From contig OZ244842.1 in NCBI GenBank assembly GCA_965220835.1, forward strand, positions 3,534,001 to 3,598,000: a stretch of 64,000 bases of DNA, in the 5' to 3' direction. The notes under the pieces are model-generated. The model made no database searches. It worked only from the letters and a program-made list of their open reading frames with translations, and had not been told where the DNA came from. A program made the translations under genes and the position numbers. Positions within the stretch are counted from its first letter, which is position 1, and each line of letters starts with the position of its first letter. Shown here in pieces: positions 32,638-42,291 of this stretch. Source of the stretch: Azophilus sp965220835 (lineage in GTDB: Bacteria; Pseudomonadota; Gammaproteobacteria; Pseudomonadales; Azotimanducaceae).

Positions 32638-33255
32638 ATGACGGATTTCCCGCCTGGGTTCTTTGATCGGATCGACACGGCTCCCGACAGCGAGTTCTAC
32701 CGCGCGCCGCGCTTCGTGCAGCACATTGACGAAGCGACCATTGCCGCGCTGACCGCTTGGTACCGGGAATTTCTCTTTGCGGGCGCCGATGCCTTGGACC
32801 TGATGTCATCTTGGGTTTCGCACTATCCGCCGGAGATTAGCTTAGGAAGGGTTGCTGGATTGGGCATGAACGCCGCGGAACTGGCAGCCAATGAGCGGCT
32901 GACCGAGCACTGCGTACATGACCTGAACGCGCATCCGCAACTGCCCTATCCGGCATCGAGCTTCGACCGCGCGACCATCGCCGTGTCCATTCAGTACCTG
33001 ACGCGCCCCATTGAAACGCTGCGCTCCGTCGCGGATACGCTGCGCCCGGGCGGGCGTCTGGCGGTGGCCATGTCGCACCGCCTGTTCCCCACTAAGGCGA
33101 TAGCCGCCTTCCATCAACTGCCGCCGGCTGAGCGCGTGCGGTTGGTTGGCACTTACCTGGTTCGCGGGGGGTTCGAGAGCGTCGCCTTCGTGGACCGTTC
33201 GCCGCCGAACGCCGACCCGCTTTGGATTGTCACCGGCGAAACCGCCTCCGTTTGA
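32638..33255 (+). CDS. SAM-dependent methyltransferase-like protein (class I fold)
   Basis: About 205 residues. The C-terminal half matches the later strands of a class I methyltransferase: LPYPASSFDRATIAVSIQYLTRPIETLRSVADTLRPGGRLAVAMSHR. The glycine-rich motif I is replaced by DALDLMSSWVSHYP, and GRVAGLGMNAAELAANERL looks like motif II. I therefore call it methyltransferase-like, with possibly altered cofactor binding. An alternative GTG start lies at 32629. It is probably co-transcribed with the CoA-transferase. Confidence 0.8.
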   Translation: MTDFPPGFFDRIDTAPDSEFYRAPRFVQHIDEATIAALTAWYREFLFAGADALDLMSSWVSHYPPEISLGRVAGLGMNAAELAANERLTEHCVHDLNAHPQLPYPASSFDRATIAVSIQYLTRPIETLRSVADTLRPGGRLAVAMSHRLFPTKAIAAFHQLPPAERVRLVGTYLVRGGFESVAFVDRSPPNADPLWIVTGETASV

Positions 33256-33334
33256 GGCCGGGTTTTGCGGTTGCAAAACCGTGCGCGATGGGAAACAGTG
33301 TGCGCTCTCCAACCAGCCCTTTTGGAGCGCTTCC

Positions 33335-33985
33335 ATGAGCCACGTCAACCCGCGTTCAGCCGGCGAGGTGCCCGGTTTGCAGCCGGTCTTTCAAGCCGCC
33401 GAAGCCGCCATGGGCTTCGTGCCCAACAGCATGCGGACCATGGCCCACATGCCGCAGCTGCCGTTGGCGTTTGCCGGCTTGGCGAACGTGATCTTCGGCG
33501 GCGACTTGAAGGCGTTCATGGCCGGATTGGTGGATCGGATACCCGAGCAAGCGGACGCGGAGCAAAACCTGCCGCCGGGTCTGGTGCAGCTGATTGCCTT
33601 TGCCGTCAGCCTTGCCGCCGGCTGCCGGTACTGCCAAGCGCACACGTCACACAACGGCCATCGGGCCGGAGAGGACGCCGGGAAGTTCGACGCCATCCTC
33701 ACCTATGATGAAAGTCCGTTGTTCAGCGAAGCGGAGCGAGCCGCCCTGGCCTTGGCCTTCGCCGCCGGGTCGGTGCCCAACCAAAGCGGTCCGGAACACT
33801 TCCAGCGGCTGCGCGAGCACTTCACCGATCGGCAAATCGTGCAGATCGCCGGCGTCATTGCCCTATTCGGTTTCCTCAACCGGTGGAACGACACCCTCGC
33901 CACTGAGCTTGAACCGATGCCAAAGGATTTCGCCGCACAAGCGCTCACCGGCCTCCACTGGCAGGTGGGGAAGCATGCCGCCTAG
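33335..33985 (+). CDS. AhpD/carboxymuconolactone decarboxylase-like protein
   Basis: A 216-residue α-helical protein with the AhpD-type active site C-x-x-C-x3-H seen in GCRYCQAHTSHNGHRAG. A full AhpD proton relay also includes a Glu earlier and a second His, the latter likely in HTSHNG. The rest (FVPNSMRTMAHMPQLPLAFAGL) matches peroxidase-related CMD proteins. Proposed role: thiol-dependent peroxide reduction. The ATG at 33335 has TTTGGAG upstream and is preferred over longer frames that overlap the methyltransferase gene. Confidence 0.88.
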   Translation: MSHVNPRSAGEVPGLQPVFQAAEAAMGFVPNSMRTMAHMPQLPLAFAGLANVIFGGDLKAFMAGLVDRIPEQADAEQNLPPGLVQLIAFAVSLAAGCRYCQAHTSHNGHRAGEDAGKFDAILTYDESPLFSEAERAALALAFAAGSVPNQSGPEHFQRLREHFTDRQIVQIAGVIALFGFLNRWNDTLATELEPMPKDFAAQALTGLHWQVGKHAA

Positions 33986-33997
33986 CAGCCCCTGTTG

Positions 33998-34450
33998 ATG
34001 CTGCTGCAGGCTGGACAATGGTTGGGGCGCGGCAGCCTTTTGGTGGAGGGCGCAAGCCTCGGCGAACCCTTGGAGTGCGACCTGACCATTGAGCAGGACA
34101 GCAGCGGGCTGACCTTGACCGGCACCCTGGAGTTCCAGGGAGCACCCTCCAACCCGCTGTCCATCCGCGTGGCGCCGGACGAGGTGGGCACCTACGTGAT
34201 CGACGCCCGCATGGGCGGCGTCCGCCTTGACGGTGTGGCCAAGTTGGAAAGCGCGCCCAACCTAGGCCTGCTGTGGCAGGCGGACGGCGCCCTGCACGCC
34301 ACTTTCGCGCTGTTTCAGGTGGCCAAGGGCTACGGGTTTCGAGGCTTCCTGCGCGAGCGGGACCGGACGCTAACCTGGGAGGTGGCCTTCGCCCTCAAGC
34401 AGGATGCCGTCAAGGCCAGCAACGTTGTGACCCTCAGGCGCAGGCGCTGA
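33998..34450 (+). CDS. Conserved hypothetical protein, predicted β-rich
   Basis: A 150-residue protein beginning MLLQAGQWLGRGSLLVEGASLGE. Alternating hydrophobic strands (CDLTIEQDSSGLTLTGTLEFQG ends here in two strands; later TYVIDARMGGVRLDG) suggest a β-barrel or sandwich, and the C-terminus is basic. No family is recognised. A TTG at 33995 is one codon upstream. It lies 12 nt after the AhpD-like gene on the same strand. Confidence 0.6.
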   Translation: MLLQAGQWLGRGSLLVEGASLGEPLECDLTIEQDSSGLTLTGTLEFQGAPSNPLSIRVAPDEVGTYVIDARMGGVRLDGVAKLESAPNLGLLWQADGALHATFALFQVAKGYGFRGFLRERDRTLTWEVAFALKQDAVKASNVVTLRRRR

Positions 34451-34469
34451 GGCCCGAGGCAGCGCCCGG

Positions 34470-35057
34470 TCAGTCGAGAAAGCTGACGACGCCGGTGTCG
34501 AAGGCGTAAACGGCGCTGGCGATGGCCACTTGGCCGCTCTCCGCCTCCCGTTCGATCAAGGCGGAGTTGGAGCGCAGCGCAGTGGCCGCATAGCGGGCGT
34601 TGGCCGCTACGGCCTGCCCCAGATCGGCTTCGGAAGGTTCGGCGCCGGCCACCGGCAGGAGGTCGCCGATGGCCGGTTCGATGGCTTCGATGACGCCGCC
34701 CAAAGCGGGCGGCAGGCCGTCAGGCCGCTGCAAGGCCGCTTGCACGGCGCCGCAGTTCTGGTGGCCGAGCACCACGATGAGCCGGACGCCAAGTGCGTTT
34801 ACGGCAAACTCAAGGCTGCCGATTTGGGAGGTGTCCGCCACGTTGCCGGCCACCCGCACCACGAACAGCTCGCCGAAGCCTTGGTCGAAGATGGCCTCCA
34901 CGGGGCAGCGCGAGTCGGCGCAACCGAGCACAGCGGCGAACGGCTTCTGGGCGCCCAAGGCTTGCACGCGGCTTCGCGGTGACGGATCTGGCTGGCCCGC
35001 CACGAAGCGGGCGTTGCCCGCCTGCAGCCGGGCCAATGCTTCAAGGGGCTCAATCAT
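34470..35057 (-). CDS. β-class carbonic anhydrase
   Basis: A 195-residue zinc enzyme interconverting CO2 and bicarbonate. Zinc ligands Cys46, His99 and Cys102 (CADSR, GHQNCGA) and the Asp48-Arg50 dyad are all present, as is RVAGNVADT. No signal peptide, so cytosolic. Its ATG overlaps the stop of the upstream RHH gene by 8 nt, which implies coupled translation. Confidence 0.93.
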   Translation of the reverse strand: MIEPLEALARLQAGNARFVAGQPDPSPRSRVQALGAQKPFAAVLGCADSRCPVEAIFDQGFGELFVVRVAGNVADTSQIGSLEFAVNALGVRLIVVLGHQNCGAVQAALQRPDGLPPALGGVIEAIEPAIGDLLPVAGAEPSEADLGQAVAANARYAATALRSNSALIEREAESGQVAIASAVYAFDTGVVSFLD

Positions 35058-35259
35058 CGTTTGGTTCGTCCTGCTTGGGTTTTCGATTCATCGCCCGAAT
35101 GCGCTCCCGCGCATCAAGCGCCCGTTGCTCGGCTTCGGCGATGCGCATCAGGTAGGCGCGCACCAAGCCGCCGATACTGGTGTTGCGACGGACGGCGTAG
35201 CCTTTGATGACATCGTGCGCCTGCTCCTCGATGGTGATCACGATGCGCCGGTTGGCCAT
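35050..35259 (-). CDS. Ribbon-helix-helix (CopG-like) DNA-binding protein
   Basis: A 69-residue protein. RRIVITIEEQAHDVIKGYAVRRNTSIGGLVRAYLMRIAE fits a β-strand followed by two helices of an RHH dimer, then a charged tail. Such proteins are antitoxins or small repressors. No toxin gene is beside it. It is instead translationally coupled to carbonic anhydrase, so an autoregulatory role for that pair is conceivable. Confidence 0.7.
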   Translation of the reverse strand: MANRRIVITIEEQAHDVIKGYAVRRNTSIGGLVRAYLMRIAEAEQRALDARERIRAMNRKPKQDEPNDD

Positions 35260-35462
35260 GCGGCGCTACCCCCGCCAACCCTGGGCATTGGCCGTGTCCA
35301 TCGCGCCGGCCTTGGATGCGCAAGCTGCCGTCTGCCGAGGCGTTTCCAGCTGTCCCAAGAGCCATTTCATGGGGCCAGTCTAAGTAGCGCATGGTGCCGT
35401 ACCTAGTGGACATCTCTGCAATGCATGTAGGACATCGACCCGCTAAAACCGCCCAATAAACG

Positions 35463-36038
35463 CTAGAGCGCAGCAGAAATCTCGCCATCGAGATCCTGTT
35501 CGTCGCAGAATCGCTCAAAGGCGTCCTTTAGCGCCCGGATCTTCATCGTTGAAGGCACTTCAATGGTCATGGCCACGTTGAACAGCGGGGTTCCGGTATG
35601 CGCGGCGCGCTGGGTGGTGGTTTGCAGGTCTTGGATGTTGATCCCTCGGCTGGCGATGAAGCCGGTGACTCGATACACAATTCCGGGGTGGTCCATGGCG
35701 GATAGGTTAACCCGGTAGGGCAGTGCCGCGGTCGGCGGTTCCCGCTCGCCGGTAAGACGGAACAGGGTGCTGAATCCCTTGGACTCAGCGAACGCCTGCA
35801 GTCGGGATTCAAAGGCGGCGAGGTGGCGTTCGCTGCCGGTGAGGGACATCAGCACGGCAAACTCTTCCCCAAGCCCGGTCATGCGGCTGTCGTCGATGTT
35901 GAGATCAAGCTCGGCGGCCAGTTCGGAGAGTTCGTTGATGATGCCAGGACGGTCCCGGCCGATGGCCGAAACCACGGCCCGCCGACGCCCCTCAGAGGCC
36001 GGCGGCTGGCTCTTCTCATGGCCGTGGCCATCAGCCAT
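35463..36038 (-). CDS. gcvR: Glycine cleavage system regulator GcvR-like (double ACT) protein
   Basis: A 191-residue protein made of two ACT domains: RRRAVVSAIGRDRPGIINELSELAAELDLNIDDSRMTG and PYRVNLSAMDHPGIVYRVTGFIASRGINIQDLQTTT. This matches GcvR, which in E. coli binds glycine and antagonises the activator GcvA of the gcvTHP operon. The ATG at 36038 overlaps the glycyl-tRNA synthetase stop by 8 nt (ATGGCTGA). Sharing a transcript with GlyRS ties it to glycine status. Neither gcvA nor gcvTHP is in view. Confidence 0.83.
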   Translation of the reverse strand: MADGHGHEKSQPPASEGRRRAVVSAIGRDRPGIINELSELAAELDLNIDDSRMTGLGEEFAVLMSLTGSERHLAAFESRLQAFAESKGFSTLFRLTGEREPPTAALPYRVNLSAMDHPGIVYRVTGFIASRGINIQDLQTTTQRAAHTGTPLFNVAMTIEVPSTMKIRALKDAFERFCDEQDLDGEISAAL

Positions 36039-37395
36039 CGGCCAGTGCCTCGCGCACGTGGGATTTGAGTTCTTCAACGGGCACTCGCACCTGGTCCATG
36101 CTGTCGCGGTCGCGCACGGTCACGGTGTCGTCTCCCTCCAAGGTCTGGAAGTCCACGGTGACGCACATCGGGGTGCCGACCTCATCGTGACGACGGTAGC
36201 CCTTGCCGATGTTGCCCGTGTGTTCATAGAGGATGCGCCCTAAGCCCAAGCCTTGCAGCTGGCGCTTGATCTCCCGGGCCTTGGCCACGATGCCCTCGTG
36301 GTTGCGCTTCAACGGCAGAACTGCCACCTTGATGGGCGCTAGGTGGGGCTTCAAGCGCAGCACCGTGCGCTGGCTGCCATTGGCCAGCTCCTCCCTTGCG
36401 AACGCCTCGTTGATGACCGCCACCACGCCCCGGTCCACCCCCGCGGAGGGCTCGATGACGAAGGGCACCCGCCACTCGCCGGTGGCTGTGTCCTGGATGG
36501 CCAATCGGGCGGTTGATTCGGTGTTTTCGGGCACTTGGGCGGTGAGGTTCAGCTCGGCGGCGTTCTTCGAGTGGGCGCCCAAATCAAAGTCGGTGCGGTT
36601 GGCAATGCCCTCCAGCTCGTCCGTTCCATGGGGGAAGCGGTACATCAGGTCGAAGGTGGCCTTGGAATAGTGCGCCAACTCGTTTGCCGGCACCTCATGA
36701 ACCGACAAGGCCGAGCGCGGCACCCCCTGAGCTTCCCACCAATCGAGCCGCGCTTCGAGCCAGTGCCGATGCCAGGCCTCGTCCTCCCCCGGCGCAACGA
36801 AGAACTCCAGTTCCATCTGCTCGAACTCGCGGGTGCGAAACACGAAGTTGCGCGGCGTGATTTCGTTGCGGAACGCCTTGCCGATCTGGGCGATGCCGAA
36901 GGGGAGGCGGCGCGAAGTGGCATCCACCACGTTCTTGAAGTTGGTGAAGATGCCTTGGGCGGTCTCCGGACGCAGGTAGGCGAAGGCTGATCCGTCATCA
37001 ACCGGCCCGACGTTGGTCTTGAACATCAGGTTGAACGGGCGCGGCTCGGTCAGGTCCTTGGAACCGCAGGACGGGCAGGCATCGCCGATCTGGTCCGCCC
37101 GCCAGCGGCTCTTGCACTGGCGGCAGTCCACCAGCGGATCGGTGAAGGTCTGTTCGTGGCCAGAGTTGCGCAGCACTTGACGATGGGTCAGCAATGCGGC
37201 GTCCAGGCCCTCCACGTCATCGCGCTCATAGACCATCGCCCGCCACCAAGCGGCCTTGAGGTTGTTCTTCAATTCGACGCCCAGCGGCCCGTAGTCGTAG
37301 AGCCCCTGCAAGCCGCCATAGATGTCGCTGGACGGGAACACGAAGCCGCGGCGCTTGCACAGCGAAACCAGTTCGTCCATGGACGTTGCGGGCAC
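36031..37395 (-). CDS. glyS: Glycyl-tRNA synthetase, single-chain (α2) type
   Basis: A 454-residue class II synthetase charging tRNA-Gly. Class II motif 1 lies near IYGGLQGLYDYGPLGVELKNN, motif 2 near FRNEITPRNFVFRTREFEQMELEFF, and motif 3 in EPSAGVDRGVVAVINEAF. The C-terminal anticodon-binding domain ends GTPMCVTVDFQTLEGDDTVTVRDRDSM. A CxxC...CxxC zinc element is present (DCRQCKSRWRADQIGDACPSCGS). This α2 form differs from the α2β2 GlyQS enzyme usual in Gammaproteobacteria. The GTG at 37395 is chosen because AAGGAGG lies 6 nt upstream; the ATG 15 nt inside is an alternative. Confidence 0.94.
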   Translation of the reverse strand: MPATSMDELVSLCKRRGFVFPSSDIYGGLQGLYDYGPLGVELKNNLKAAWWRAMVYERDDVEGLDAALLTHRQVLRNSGHEQTFTDPLVDCRQCKSRWRADQIGDACPSCGSKDLTEPRPFNLMFKTNVGPVDDGSAFAYLRPETAQGIFTNFKNVVDATSRRLPFGIAQIGKAFRNEITPRNFVFRTREFEQMELEFFVAPGEDEAWHRHWLEARLDWWEAQGVPRSALSVHEVPANELAHYSKATFDLMYRFPHGTDELEGIANRTDFDLGAHSKNAAELNLTAQVPENTESTARLAIQDTATGEWRVPFVIEPSAGVDRGVVAVINEAFAREELANGSQRTVLRLKPHLAPIKVAVLPLKRNHEGIVAKAREIKRQLQGLGLGRILYEHTGNIGKGYRRHDEVGTPMCVTVDFQTLEGDDTVTVRDRDSMDQVRVPVEELKSHVREALADG

Positions 37396-37456
37396 GGAGC
37401 GCCTCCTTGAAGCCGAGCGAAGGGTGAGTTTCGAGTCGCGACGCGACAGGCCGCGC

Positions 37457-37485
37457 ACTATAACTGATGCCAATGTGTTTCTGAA
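37457..37485 (-). promoter_or_regulatory. Predicted σ70-type promoter of glyS-gcvR
   Basis: On the minus strand, TTCAGA (37485-37480) and TATAGT (37462-37457) are spaced by 17 nt, matching the consensus at 4 of 6 and 5 of 6 positions. Initiation would fall near 37450, about 55 nt before the GTG start of glyS. Confidence 0.5.
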
Positions 37486-37522
37486 TCCGCGCCAAGCCAG
37501 TTAACCGGACAGGATGCTCGTG

Positions 37523-37531
37523 TGCTATAAA
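37523..37531 (+). promoter_or_regulatory. Predicted extended -10 element for the DUF1499 gene
   Basis: TG-C-TATAAA lies 41 nt upstream of the ATG at 37572. It matches an extended -10 box; no good -35 is apparent, as is common with extended -10 promoters. A GGAGGGG ribosome site follows at 37559-37565. Confidence 0.45.
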
Positions 37532-37571
37532 TCCCCCCCTCGCCGTAGCTGACACTTTGGAGGGGAAGCCA

Positions 37572-38303
37572 ATGACGACTTGGTGGTCTCGGTTGGTCTT
37601 GTTCGGCGCCGTGGCCGCAGCGGCGCTGTTGCCCATCGGCGCGCTGGGCAGCCGATTTGGCCTGTGGGCTTGGGGTACGGGGTTTCTGCTGCTCTATGTC
37701 GGCGCGGGGCTGGCCATTGTCGTGGCGGGTGGCGCCGTGGCCGCGGTCATCATCGCTTGGCGGCGGCAACGCTCCGGCGATCTGCGCCTGTCCGGCATTG
37801 GGCTGGTGATTGGCCTATTGGCCGTGGGGTTCATTGGCATGCAGATGTCCGCTGCCTTCTCCGTGCCGCCCATTCACAACATTTCCACCGACACCGAAGA
37901 CCCGCCGCCGTTCATTGAGGTGGTTGCCCTGCGGGGCGAGGCGTCCAATCCCTTGGACTTCGACGCGGAGACCATCGCCCCCCTGCAGGCCGAGGCCTAT
38001 CCTTGGGTGAAGCCGCTGGTGATCGAGGCCACGGCGGATGCGGCATTCGCCAATGCCCGCACTGCGCTGCAGGACATGGGGCTTGAGATCGTCGCCGAGC
38101 ATCCGCAGCAAGGCCTGATCGAGGCCACCGCCACCACGTTTTGGTACGGCTTCAAGGATGACGTCGCGGTTCGCGTGCGCCCCCATGCCCAAGGCGCCTT
38201 GGTGGATGCGCGCAGCGTCTCCCGGGTTGGCCGGAGCGACCTCGGCCTCAATGCCGAACGCATCGGCGAGCTCTTGCGGCGCCTGTCCGGCCCGGATCAG
38301 TGA
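37572..38303 (+). CDS. DUF1499 membrane protein
   Basis: A 243-residue protein. Three hydrophobic segments occupy the first ~95 residues, followed by the DUF1499 domain (VVALRGEASNPLDFDAETIAPLQAEAYPW...). Within it are the family features FANARTALQDMGLEIV and FKDDVAVRVRP...VDARSVSRVGRSDLGLNAERI. Function unknown. TTTGGAGGGG precedes the ATG. Its stop overlaps the GTG start of the DUF3604 gene (GTGA), so the two are an operon. Confidence 0.9.
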   Translation: MTTWWSRLVLFGAVAAAALLPIGALGSRFGLWAWGTGFLLLYVGAGLAIVVAGGAVAAVIIAWRRQRSGDLRLSGIGLVIGLLAVGFIGMQMSAAFSVPPIHNISTDTEDPPPFIEVVALRGEASNPLDFDAETIAPLQAEAYPWVKPLVIEATADAAFANARTALQDMGLEIVAEHPQQGLIEATATTFWYGFKDDVAVRVRPHAQGALVDARSVSRVGRSDLGLNAERIGELLRRLSGPDQ

Positions 38304-40186
38304 GTCCAAAACGGGGCGGCCTGACCCCTTGGCTTGCCCTTCTGGCCAACTTGGGGTTTGCGCTCTCGGCCGTTGCCGAACCGCGCCAAGCCGATGGCCC
38401 TTTCTATTCGCCGAGCCTCAACGCCCCGTCAGCGAAGCATCTCTATTGGGGCGACACCCACGTCCACACCAACCTCTCACCGGACGCAGCCGCGGGCGGC
38501 AATGTGCGCTTCGGCCACGATGAGCTCTACCGGCTGGCCAGGGGCGATGCGGTGAACGCCCACAACGGCCGCCTGGTCAAGCTCAATCGGCCGTTGGACT
38601 TCTTGGTGGCCGCCGACCACGCCGAGTACATGGGCCTGTTTCCGGCCCTGGAGGCGGGAGACGCCCGGCTGCTGGCCACCGAAATCGGCCAGCGTTGGCA
38701 TGCCATGCACCAAGCCGGCCGGGAGCAGGCGGCCCAGATTCTGGTGGAGTTCGGCGACGCGCTGCGCAACCGCGAGGACCTGCTGCAAAGCCCCGCCTAC
38801 AACAAATCGGTCTGGGCGGTCGTCACCGAGCAGGCGGAGCGCTACAACCATCCGGGTCAATTCACCGCCTTGATTGGCTATGAGTGGTCATCGGGCCGGG
38901 GCGGCGGCAACATGCACCGCATCGTCGTCTTTGAGGACGGCGTCGAGCGGGTCGGGCAGGTGGTGCCCTTCAGTTCCTTCGATGGCGACCGGCCTAGGGA
39001 GCTGTGGCAGTTTCTGGCGGACTACGAGGCCCGCACGGGCGGCCGCGCGCTCGCCATCCCCCACAACAGCAACGTCAGCGCAGGGCTGATGTTCTCCCGC
39101 ACGGATTCCGACGGCCAGGCCATCACGGCGGACTACGCACGGCTGCGGGCACGTTGGGAACCCCTGCTGGAAGTCACCCAGTTCAAGGGCGACAGCGAGA
39201 CCCATCCCTACGTGTCGCCGGACGATGAGTTCGCCGACTACGAATCCTGGGACCGGTTCGCCGGATTCAGCGCCCGTCGTCCCCATGAGGATGGCATGTA
39301 CGCGGCTGAATACGCCCGCCCAGCGCTCCGCACCGGGCTGGCGCTGCTCGACGACGTTGGCGTCAACCCCTACAAGTTCGGCCTTATTGGCAGCACGGAC
39401 TCCCACACCGGCATTCCGTCGGCCGACGAAAACAACTTCTGGGGCAAGTTCAGCTGGCATGAGCCGAGCGCCGAACGGGCCATGGAGCCGTTCGTCAACA
39501 TTCCCGACATCGTGCAGCTGGAATGGGAAATGGCCGCCTCGGGCTACGCGGCGGTGTGGGCCGAGGCCAACACCCGCCAGTCCATCTTCGCCGCCCTTGC
39601 CCGCAAGGAGACCTACGCCACCACCGGTCCGCGCATCAGCCTGCGCGTCTTCGGCGGCTGGCAGTTCGAGGCCGCCGATCTCGAACGGCCCGATTGGGTG
39701 GCCGCCGGGTATGCCCAAGGCGTGCCCATGGGCGGCGACCTCCCCGCGCGGCAGCGGAATGCGGCGCCCGCCTTCATGGTGCAGGCCTTGAAGGACCCCA
39801 TGGGCGCGAATCTGGACCGAGTGCAGATTGTCAAGGGCTGGCTGAAGGACAACGGCGAGACCGCCGAGCGGGTTTACGACGTGGCACTGTCGGATGGCCG
39901 CCAAGTGGATGCGCAGACGGGCAAGGCACCGCCGGTGGGCAGCACGGTGGACGTGGCGACGGCCACCTACCGCAACTCGATTGGCGCAGCGGCCTTGCAA
40001 ACCGTTTGGCGGGATCCGGACTTCGACCCTGCCCAAGCCGCCTTCTACTATGTGCGGGTGCTGGAGATTCCAACGCCGCGCTGGACGGCGTTCGACGCCG
40101 CGTTTTTCAAAACCCACCTGCCACCGGAGGTTCCCCTCACCACCCAGGAGCGCGCCTACAGTTCGCCGATCTGGTACGCACCCTAA
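38300..40186 (+). CDS. Exported DUF3604 protein (PHP-like metal site)
   Basis: A 628-residue protein with a signal peptide (LTPWLALLANLGFALSAVAEP). YWGDTHVHTNLSPDA and FLVAADHAEYMGLFP resemble the metal-binding motifs of PHP phosphoesterases, with further His/Asp in IPHNSN and GSTDSHTGIPSADE. DUF3604 proteins are common in marine bacteria and of unproven function; a metal-dependent hydrolase in the periplasm is likely. It is coupled to the DUF1499 gene by a 4-nt overlap. Confidence 0.9.
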   Translation: MSPKRGGLTPWLALLANLGFALSAVAEPRQADGPFYSPSLNAPSAKHLYWGDTHVHTNLSPDAAAGGNVRFGHDELYRLARGDAVNAHNGRLVKLNRPLDFLVAADHAEYMGLFPALEAGDARLLATEIGQRWHAMHQAGREQAAQILVEFGDALRNREDLLQSPAYNKSVWAVVTEQAERYNHPGQFTALIGYEWSSGRGGGNMHRIVVFEDGVERVGQVVPFSSFDGDRPRELWQFLADYEARTGGRALAIPHNSNVSAGLMFSRTDSDGQAITADYARLRARWEPLLEVTQFKGDSETHPYVSPDDEFADYESWDRFAGFSARRPHEDGMYAAEYARPALRTGLALLDDVGVNPYKFGLIGSTDSHTGIPSADENNFWGKFSWHEPSAERAMEPFVNIPDIVQLEWEMAASGYAAVWAEANTRQSIFAALARKETYATTGPRISLRVFGGWQFEAADLERPDWVAAGYAQGVPMGGDLPARQRNAAPAFMVQALKDPMGANLDRVQIVKGWLKDNGETAERVYDVALSDGRQVDAQTGKAPPVGSTVDVATATYRNSIGAAALQTVWRDPDFDPAQAAFYYVRVLEIPTPRWTAFDAAFFKTHLPPEVPLTTQERAYSSPIWYAP

Positions 40187-40209
40187 CCGCGATGGATGCG
40201 GGATGGCTT

Positions 40210-40215
40210 TATAAT
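40210..40215 (+). promoter_or_regulatory. Perfect TATAAT -10 box before the GAPDH pair
   Basis: TATAAT lies 34 nt upstream of the ATG of the first GAPDH-like gene and 24 nt after the DUF3604 stop. No convincing -35 sits 17 nt upstream. The position fits a promoter giving the GAPDH pair its own transcript. Confidence 0.45.
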
Positions 40216-40249
40216 GTCGCGGCGAACTTGTAGACGGGATGGCTCGCGA

Positions 40250-41268
40250 ATGCGCATTGGCATGATGGGGTTCGGCTTGGTGGGCCGGCAGATTTACCGT
40301 TTGGCGCTTGATGATGCGCGGGCTGAGCTGGTGGCCATCTCTGACATTGGGCGGCCGGAAATCCTGCACCATCTCCTGACCAAGGGAGCCGATTGCGAGC
40401 ACGTCCGCCTGCAAGCCAATCATCTGGTGAGCGAGCAGGGCAGCGCGCCCGCCCGCGCTCGCTTGATGTGCGCCGACAACCCCGCTGAGGTGCCTTGGGA
40501 TGCCTTCGGCGTGGATGTGGTCATCGACGCCACTGGCCGCTTTCGTTCCGCGGCGGAGTTGGCGCCCCATTTGGCAAACGGGGCCCGGCGGGTGATTTCG
40601 TCCACGTTGCCGAATGGGGAAGTTGATCGGGTCGTGCTCTATGGCGTCAACCAAGCAGAGGCGTTGGCCGACGACCGGATCATATCCGCAGGCTCAGCCT
40701 CCACAACGGCCATGGCTCTGGCGCTCAAGGTCCTTACGGCCACCCATGCCATCGAGCACGCCACCATGACCTCGGTGCACGCCTACACCAGCGACCAAAT
40801 CCTGCAGGACTATGCGGGGCCTGACTACCGCCGCAGCCGTTCCGGGGCCGAGAACATCATTCCCAATGACACGCCCGCCCCGCGTTGGGTGGAGCGTGCG
40901 TTGCCCGCCGTCAAGGGCAAGCTCAGCGGATTCGCGCTCAACGTTCCGGTGCAGGCGGGCTCGCTGCTGGACATGACGGTGGCTTTCGCGGGTTCTGAAG
41001 TGGACGCGGAAGGGGTCAACGAGCTCTTCGAAGCCGCCGCCATTGCTGACCCGGAGTTGATTGCGGCCACTCGCGATCCCATTGTGTCTTCCGACGTCAA
41101 GGGACGTTCCGAGTCCCTGCTGGTTGATCTTCAAGGCACCATGAAGGCGGGCGCCAACCTCATCAAAGTGCTGGCGTGGCATGAGTCTCTCGGCCACGCC
41201 CGGCGCATTTTGGACTTAGCCGCCCACTATGGCGGCCTGGACGCCGCCCAAACCGGGAGGACGTCCTG

Positions 41269-41269
<1 letters not shown>
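40250..41269 (+). CDS. GAPDH-like protein lacking the catalytic cysteine
   Basis: A 339-residue homologue of glyceraldehyde-3-phosphate dehydrogenase. The Rossmann motif is GFGLVGR, and the family segments VHAYTSDQ (His177) and GAENIIP are kept. The active-site segment IISAGSASTTAMAL has Ala150 where the next gene has Cys150 (IVSNASCTTNCLA). The phosphate-site TGAA is TPAP, and the C-terminal YDNEWGYS is replaced by HESLGHAR. It should be unable to form the thiohemiacetal and is either a pseudoenzyme, perhaps a partner of the canonical enzyme in a mixed tetramer, or a dehydrogenase with new chemistry. Its TGA overlaps the next ATG by 1 nt. Confidence 0.88.
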
Positions 41270-42270
<1,001 letters not shown>

Positions 42271-42291
42271 TCCGCCGCCGAGGGAGCTTAA

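Noticed and set aside
35260..35462. Toxin partner for the RHH protein in the upstream spacer
   Set aside because: The 200-nt spacer has no open frame of useful length on either strand with a ribosome site.
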